Source: Flavipsychrobacter stenotrophus
Lineage (GTDB): Bacteria; Bacteroidota; Bacteroidia; Chitinophagales; Chitinophagaceae
NCBI GenBank assembly: GCA_947372365.1
Contig: CANBTK010000061.1
Location: 1 to 7,976, forward strand
Length of the DNA: 7,976 bases
Reading direction: 5' to 3'
Part shown: positions 6,135-7,976 of the stretch, piece after piece
Layout: every line of letters begins with the position of its first letter
Position numbering within the stretch: position 1 is the first letter of the stretch
Translations under genes and position numbers: made by a program
The notes under the pieces: model-generated
Seen by the model: only the letters and a program-made list of their open reading frames with translations
Database searches by the model: none
Told to the model about the DNA's origin: nothing

Positions 6135-7976
6135 TTAAAAATTGTATTCCAAACCAAAATTGATAGTGCGGGCATAGTTAAGTTTGCCTGGGTCGCTGCT
6201 GTTATTAGAAATCTTGTACAGGTCGGTGTAAGACTGTGGGTTAACCTGCACAGGGATAGCCTGCCTGCCAAAAGAAGATGAAAGGTAACCATTGTCATCA
6301 GCACGGCCAGTATAACCATAAACGCTAAGTATTTCGCGAGTGTTCAACAGGTTCTGGAAATAGATGAAAGCAGACAGCTTCTGAACTTTTTTAGCTTTTA
6401 CACCAACCGGTGCGTCTTTAGCATTTTTGCCAAAAGTAAACGCGAAGTCCTTGTTAATGCGCATGTCCACGCCGAAGTGCCATGGTAAACGGTTACCACC
6501 GATGCTACCCAGGATAGTGTTGCCGGTTGCAGCTACAAGCCTAGTCCATGGCTCACCGCTCCTTGTCCTTGCAATGAAGTTAACACCTGCATTCTGGAAG
6601 ATGTGCTTGCCTTTAACAACCGGGCCTTCGTTTTCGTTATACCTGTAATCAAGGTTGGCAACTAACTGATGGCGGGAATCAACGTCAAGCGGAAGTACGA
6701 AACGTAAGTTAGGTAAGCCTGCTTCGATGAAGCTCTGCAATAAACCTTGTGGCTGAACCTGTGCACTGCTACCACCGTTATTTGAGTTGAATGATGAACC
6801 AGTACCTTCAGCAAATGTCAAAGTGTACGCAATGCTCATACTCAGGTTATTGGTAGCCCTCATCTCGTAGTAAGCTTTCAGGCCCTTTGTTGTAGAGAAG
6901 TCACGGTTGCCGTAAGTGTAATAAGTTGTTGGGTAAGCATACAAGTATGGGGTTACAGTAATCATGTCTTTACGTTCTTTGTAGAAGCCATTGATTTTAA
7001 GTACTGCCTTCCTGCCTATTACCTGGTCGAAGCCAAGCTCATAGTCATATGTTTTCTGAGAACGCAGGTTAGCGTTGCTGATGATAGAGCTTGAGTTTGA
7101 AGTAAGTGTATAATAGTCATATGCTGTTGCATTGCCTATGCTGCTTGGGTAAGGGCGCTGTACATAGATATCGTAGTGTGCAGAGAATTTAGAGAATTCA
7201 GATATAGGGAAGCTGATTTGTATACGTGGCTGTAAAGTAACCTGTGGGTTGTAATCGGTAAATGACAGGTTCGGGTTAAAGCCGGTATCAGTTATTTTCA
7301 ACTTCTTAGGGTCTGACAACAATGGCTGAGGGTCACGGCCGCCTGATTCCAATTTCAGTGTCGCTGGGTTAGCAATAGCATTACCTGCTGCATCATACCA
7401 ATTGTTGCCTTCGCGGTAACCAATAACTTTTGCGCTTGAAGAGTTGTTGTCATCAACATACACTACCGCATCGCCGCTTAAGTTTGTTGGGTGATGGCCG
7501 TTAGGGTTTTTACCAGCGATATCGCCAGCCTGGCTGATTGTTTTAGTGCCATACAATGAATATGGGTCTTTCAACACTTTTGTATTAGCCGAATACCTTT
7601 CAACCCTTAAACCGATGTTGAATAAGATATTCTTTACTTCAAACTTATCTAACAAATAACCAGCTATGTAGTTAGGGCTGAACGCGCCTATTGGGCGGGT
7701 ATAGTTACCGTTAGCATCTTTTGCTGTCCAGAAATCGTTGAAGTTTACTGTTCCGCTCTGGTTTTTGCCATCGTAAGTATAACCATAGTAGTTAACAAAT
7801 GACTTACCGCTGTTCAATAACTCGTCAGCTGAGAACATGCTTAAAGAGAAGGTAGATGGGTCCAGTTCATCAATATTGATGTTTTCGGTAGCGCCCTTGC
7901 CCAGTTTCTTCCTCAGGTTAATATCGAAAGGAGTTGGTGCAACGTTTTTGTAGTTATAGAAAATAGTATCGTGTGG
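6135..7976 (-). CDS. TonB-dependent outer-membrane receptor, C-terminal 613 residues (5' end beyond window)
   Basis: The frame is open from the right edge to the stop at 6135-6137. The Met codon at 7836-7838 is internal: the 46 codons upstream of it (beginning PHDTIFYNYKNVAPTPFDIN) read without a stop and look like the same protein. The visible part is the beta-barrel of a TonB-dependent receptor. Typical strands and loops include YLLDKFEVKNILFNIGLRVE, PQVTLQPRIQISFPIS, AHYDIYVQRPYPSS, YDYELGFDQVIGRKAVLKI, DSRHQLVANLDYRY, and FIYFQNLLNTREILSVYGYT followed by an acidic DDNGYLS. It ends NFGLEYNF, with the C-terminal phenylalanine expected of BAM-assembled barrels. Such receptors import large nutrients across the outer membrane using TonB/proton motive force. 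The plug, and any carboxypeptidase-like regulatory domain at the N-terminus, lie outside the window. The substrate is unknown. No SusD-like partner is visible downstream; the neighbour is the 1333-residue surface protein. Confidence 0.92.
   Translation of the reverse strand, partial: PHDTIFYNYKNVAPTPFDINLRKKLGKGATENINIDELDPSTFSLSMFSADELLNSGKSFVNYYGYTYDGKNQSGTVNFNDFWTAKDANGNYTRPIGAFSPNYIAGYLLDKFEVKNILFNIGLRVERYSANTKVLKDPYSLYGTKTISQAGDIAGKNPNGHHPTNLSGDAVVYVDDNNSSSAKVIGYREGNNWYDAAGNAIANPATLKLESGGRDPQPLLSDPKKLKITDTGFNPNLSFTDYNPQVTLQPRIQISFPISEFSKFSAHYDIYVQRPYPSSIGNATAYDYYTLTSNSSSIISNANLRSQKTYDYELGFDQVIGRKAVLKINGFYKERKDMITVTPYLYAYPTTYYTYGNRDFSTTKGLKAYYEMRATNNLSMSIAYTLTFAEGTGSSFNSNNGGSSAQVQPQGLLQSFIEAGLPNLRFVLPLDVDSRHQLVANLDYRYNENEGPVVKGKHIFQNAGVNFIARTRSGEPWTRLVAATGNTILGSIGGNRLPWHFGVDMRINKDFAFTFGKNAKDAPVGVKAKKVQKLSAFIYFQNLLNTREILSVYGYTGRADDNGYLSSSFGRQAIPVQVNPQSYTDLYKISNNSSDPGKLNYARTINFGLEYNF

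Overview
The window looks like chromosomal DNA of a Bacteroidota, probably from the Chitinophagaceae/Sphingobacteriales side. This is inferred from a TonB-dependent receptor, a PorV/PorQ-family outer-membrane protein, a very large exported protein with a type IX secretion (T9SS)-like C-terminal sorting domain, a TAnnTTTG-type -7 promoter element, and no Shine-Dalgarno sequence before any visible start. No mobile element, tRNA, rRNA or CRISPR was seen. All five genes lie on the minus strand, so transcription runs from high to low coordinates.

Surface-protein block, right to left. The C-terminal 613 residues of a TonB-dependent receptor (6135-7976, start beyond the right edge) are followed after 31 nt by a 1333-residue secreted protein (2102-6103). 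That protein has a signal peptide, an Asp-rich probably calcium-binding N-terminal module, and a C-terminal T9SS-like sorting domain. After 65 nt comes a 368-residue PorV/PorQ-family beta-barrel protein (930-2036). The 65-nt gap holds a perfect 11-bp hairpin. Close spacing and shared envelope destiny suggest an operon: an outer-membrane receptor, a large cell-surface protein, and a PorV-like barrel that may act as its acceptor or shuttle. This three-gene module is the most interesting item here. Its members belong to recognisable families, but I know of no assigned function for the module.

Housekeeping block. A 113-nt gap (817-929) holds a terminator-like hairpin with a T8 tract and, overlapping it, a TAACTTTG promoter-like element. 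Downstream are greA (343-816, transcript cleavage factor) and, only 2 nt further, a HIT-family nucleotide-binding protein that runs off the left edge (1-340). These two probably form a separate operon. No gene-free stretch exceeds 113 nt.
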